A stretch of 64,000 nucleotides of DNA from positions 545,030 through 609,029 of the forward strand of contig VXAI01000179.1 of assembly GCA_013399305.1 (NCBI GenBank), given 5' to 3'. The translations under genes were made by a program, and so were the position numbers. Below, one piece after another: positions 61,015 through 64,000 of the stretch; position 1 is the first letter of the stretch, and each line of letters starts with the position of its first letter. The stretch comes from Rostratula benghalensis (lineage: Eukaryota; Chordata; Aves; Charadriiformes; Rostratulidae). The notes under the pieces were generated by a model. The model made no database searches. It saw only the letters and a program-made list of their open reading frames with translations, and had not been told where the DNA came from.

Positions 61015-64000
61015 ATATACCTGATGCTTCTCTTAAGCATATAAAAGGAGAGAGACTTAGCTTACCTCTTCCAGTTCCAGTAGTTCATGGTTATATTGCT
61101 GATGGTCGCCGCCCAATCCTTATTTCTCAGCTGTCAGGAGCACTGTCATACTATTTTTTCTATTTCAAGACAGACATTACACCAACTGCTTACTAATGTA
61201 ATGGAAATTTTACCCTTTGATGGTATGACCAAGTTGTATAGTCAAATATCAGCCAGGCAACTTTAGGAATTACTTTATAATCCTATCTCAATGTTACACT
61301 TATTTAGACATTCTGCATTACATAATGGTGTTTTCCAATACTTTTGCAGTAAAAGTCTGTCTGTCTATTCATCTTACAGTTTTAGTTTCTCACTTGCTGC
61401 TGCAGTGGTTGCAAGTCATCCATCCCAAACAGACAAACTCCTCACTGGAGTTCACTGGTGGCAGCTGTATGCTGTGCCAGCTGAATATTTTGCCTTACTT
61501 AGTTTCAGATGAAGCCTCTAATGACGTTGCAAACATACAGATCACTGAGACCTCTCCTCCTTCTCCCCTCAGGAGGAAGGGATGCAACCTTCCCAGAGCC
61601 TGGAGGAGAAAGAGATTTATTTTTTTGATGAATCAGTCTAACTACACTGCCTTAGAAAGACATCAGTAGAACCTCCAAGCAACAGGAATATTAGTTACAT
61701 TCAGTATTACTGAAGCTAAGGTTATTATTACTTTCAACTGGGCTGCTTCATTTGGAGACATACTATGTGCTGGTGTTAGCACCAGTGGGAATGACATTTA
61801 AGGCTGCATGTCAACGTGCTGCAGGTCAGACTAACCATCCTCACCAGCTATAATAAGAAGAATAATCAAAATGGATTCCATTAAGACTTCTGCCTTTGAG
61901 TTCTGAAAATGGTGAGAAGGACAATTTGCACTCTGAGGAGTCGGAAAGAAACAGTTGGAACTGTTTCTTCCTCTGAGTCATGAAGGAATCTCAATGTTCA
62001 CTGTGGCAAAACAGGAGAGGGTCAGTTCATAAAGCAGGGAGAGCTTTCTTGTGGCCACAGCCGTGATCAGTCATCTTTTAGAGTAACTAATGCTATCTTC
62101 ATGTTCTGGTATGTCTGATCTGTGGCAATGTAGAAGGTGTTTGGTCATACCACATTTTGGAGCTGGGTAGTTTGCACTTTCTCAACTATTTTCTGTACTT
62201 TGAGTTATTATTCACCTTCAGTTTTTAAGACTTTTCTTCCTTTTTTCTGCTTTCTTACCCTTTTTCTTCATATGCTTCTTTTCACCACCAGTTTCTTGAC
62301 AGTAAAAAAAAAAAAAAAAAAGTGTAAATGAGAGAAAGTTATTTTTCTTGTGTGAAGAAGGAAAAAACAGCTGGAAACATTTTATCAAAGGACAAAACCC
62401 GTATAAGGCATTTAGAAGGAAATATGTTTTGTTTCTTGCAAATTTGCCCCATATTTTTTAGGAAATCTACCTGGTGGTTATTTTAACGGTTTATACATAA
62501 ATATATGTTCTAATCATAATTCATAAAATAAATCTCATAATTATGATTGCTAGGAAAATAAAATACGGTGATTTTTACCTTTCTTTCCCTTGGAAAGTGA
62601 TGGTGTTCTGGTGCACTGAAGGATGCAGAAAAGATTTATCTGCGACTGATATGTTCTCACACAAGACTAATTCTCCTGAAGTTTAAAACAGATGAAATAA
62701 TCTGGAAATATCTACACACATACCTTCACAGTGGCCTAGCCCAGATTTATAGATAGTTCAAAACAGAAGAATTCTTGTGACTTTTCTAGAGGTGAGATTA
62801 GAAAAGAAAAATATTCCAATATCAAGATGAATGCCTAGAATTATAGACTTTCATTTAGAATCTTTATCTTTTTTGGATGTCCTCTTCCTTAAGCAGTATC
62901 TATGACTGGTTTCTCTTATATTTTCATTGCACTAGTGGTAAATTTAGAAAATGGCAAACTCACCTCTCTGGTGTTCCAGGAGAAGAAATGACAGGTGAGC
63001 ACATCTTGATGCCCAAATTAATGTGGTTGAACTCCATGTAGCTGTGCTGACCTATGGTTTTCCCACCAGTTCCACCTCTGATTGGGAAACATCATCTTTA
63101 TTGTTCTTGGTGCTTTAAATTCCAAATTAAAGAGTTATTTCTGACAAAAGCAATTGCCCCACCAATTGCTCCTCCAAAAAAATACACTTTGAAAGGACTT
63201 GCACTGTATTTTGTAACAATACTGTTTAAACAAATCACTTTTGTGTTTATAGGAATGTGGAAATTGAGAACAAAAAACCTAAATTATCCATCTTGCTATC
63301 CTAGAAAAATGTCAGGTTTTGAGTCTCACACATCATCAAATCAATGGCACAAGCTGTCTCTTGAGTTCCAGGAGTTTTACAAGCCCAGAGATATGTTATG
63401 ATTTTCTGTGCAAAGAGATTGGAAAGTTAAACAGAGGAAAACTTTTTAGAATAACCAGAGGATCAGTATCATCAATATTTTTCAGTGTCATGGCTCCTGT
63501 CCCTTAGAGCCTTTTTTTAATGGCTGAAAAACAGCAGAAATGAATCAATATTTTATTTCATGTATTTAGAACAGAACTTTCAGCCTAGGAATACAGAGTG
63601 ATTTTAAAATGCATGTAAAATGGGGGAAAATCACGTAATGCATCTTTTACAAGGACCATGGTAATATCTTAATTTCAACCAAATGAGACAGGCTGAGAAG
63701 TTAAATGATATTGCTTAAAAGAAACAAACAAACAAGAAGACTTAATCCCCATAAGTCTTCCTAGACATAAAAATTCTACCCATATTCAAAGTGTTTCTCC
63801 AAATAAGAGACACTTATATGAATCCATGTTTATTTGAAATGCTGGTGTCTCACAGTCTCTCTGCTTTAGTTCTAATGGAAAACTTGACAATAGCACCTGA
63901 CTATGTGATGTGTTGTTACATATTTACCCTCAGAATAAGCATCTGAGTTAAATATGTTCTCTCTTAATCGCAGTTAGCCTGGTCCTGTGATTCACAGCAG
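61015..64000. other. unique AT-rich DNA, no gene recognised
   Basis: Frames up to 115 codons (63054-63401, plus) and 114 codons (61325-61669, plus), unrecognised. A poly(A) tract at 62304-62321 is listed separately. No CR1, exon or RNA gene was recognised to the window end. Confidence 0.5.
62304..62321 (+). repeat. poly(A) tract
   Basis: A run of 18 A preceded by GACAGT and followed by GTGTAAATG. Simple mononucleotide repeat. Confidence 0.9.

Noticed and set aside
60798..61196. Opposed frames of 104 and 80 codons with EERRG and LSSPL repeats
   Set aside because: Artefact of a stop-free pentanucleotide array that is open in all six frames.

Overview
The window looks like a non-coding stretch of a bird nuclear genome, either intergenic (gene-desert-like) or deep intronic. 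The evidence is the repeat content. There are several CR1 (chicken repeat 1) LINE copies, three of them ending in the avian-type 3' tail with ATTCTATG-like octamers. All recognisable interspersed repeats are CR1 of several ages plus a few very degraded amniote-type fragments. I saw no Alu, L1 or B1/B2, no recognisable LTR and no recent SINE. Base composition is AT-rich, and open reading frames are short (149 codons at most), random-looking and overlapping on both strands. I recognised no protein-coding exon, tRNA, rRNA, snRNA, CRISPR array or bacterial/viral gene organisation. The species cannot be named from the sequence alone.

Layout. 1-4.6 kb: unique AT-rich DNA. 4.6-6.04 kb: old plus-strand CR1 with the end of the endonuclease domain, the start of the reverse transcriptase (RT), an internal deletion of the RT core, and the 3' coding end. 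6.04-19.6 kb: mostly unique, with a G-rich patch (12.27-12.60), an A-rich tract (14.40) and an unclassified coding-like relic (14.64-15.20). 19.6-20.19 kb: younger minus-strand CR1 with its 3' tail. 25.6-26.7 kb: two ancient minus-strand CR1 relics. 33.0-35.4 kb: a plus-strand CR1 lacking its 3' tail, a small inverted-repeat (MITE-like) relic, and an ancient minus-strand CR1 RT fragment. 42.6-43.63 kb: plus-strand CR1 carrying a second CR1 3' end nested inside it. 52.7-53.1 kb: internal CR1 fragment. 59.07-59.38 kb: CR1 3' end. 59.99 kb: good CTCF core match. 60.89-61.01 kb: pure pentanucleotide (GAGAG)n array of about 26 units. The rest to 64 kb is unique.

Nothing here works together as a pathway. 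The window records at least three layers of CR1 activity, followed by deletion and decay. The most interesting points are the CR1-in-CR1 structure, the RT-core deletion, the long uninterrupted homopurine pentamer array, the unclassified coding-like relic at 14.6-15.2 kb, and the CTCF motif. I found no convincing previously undescribed biological system. Element boundaries are by eye and may be off by tens of bases.
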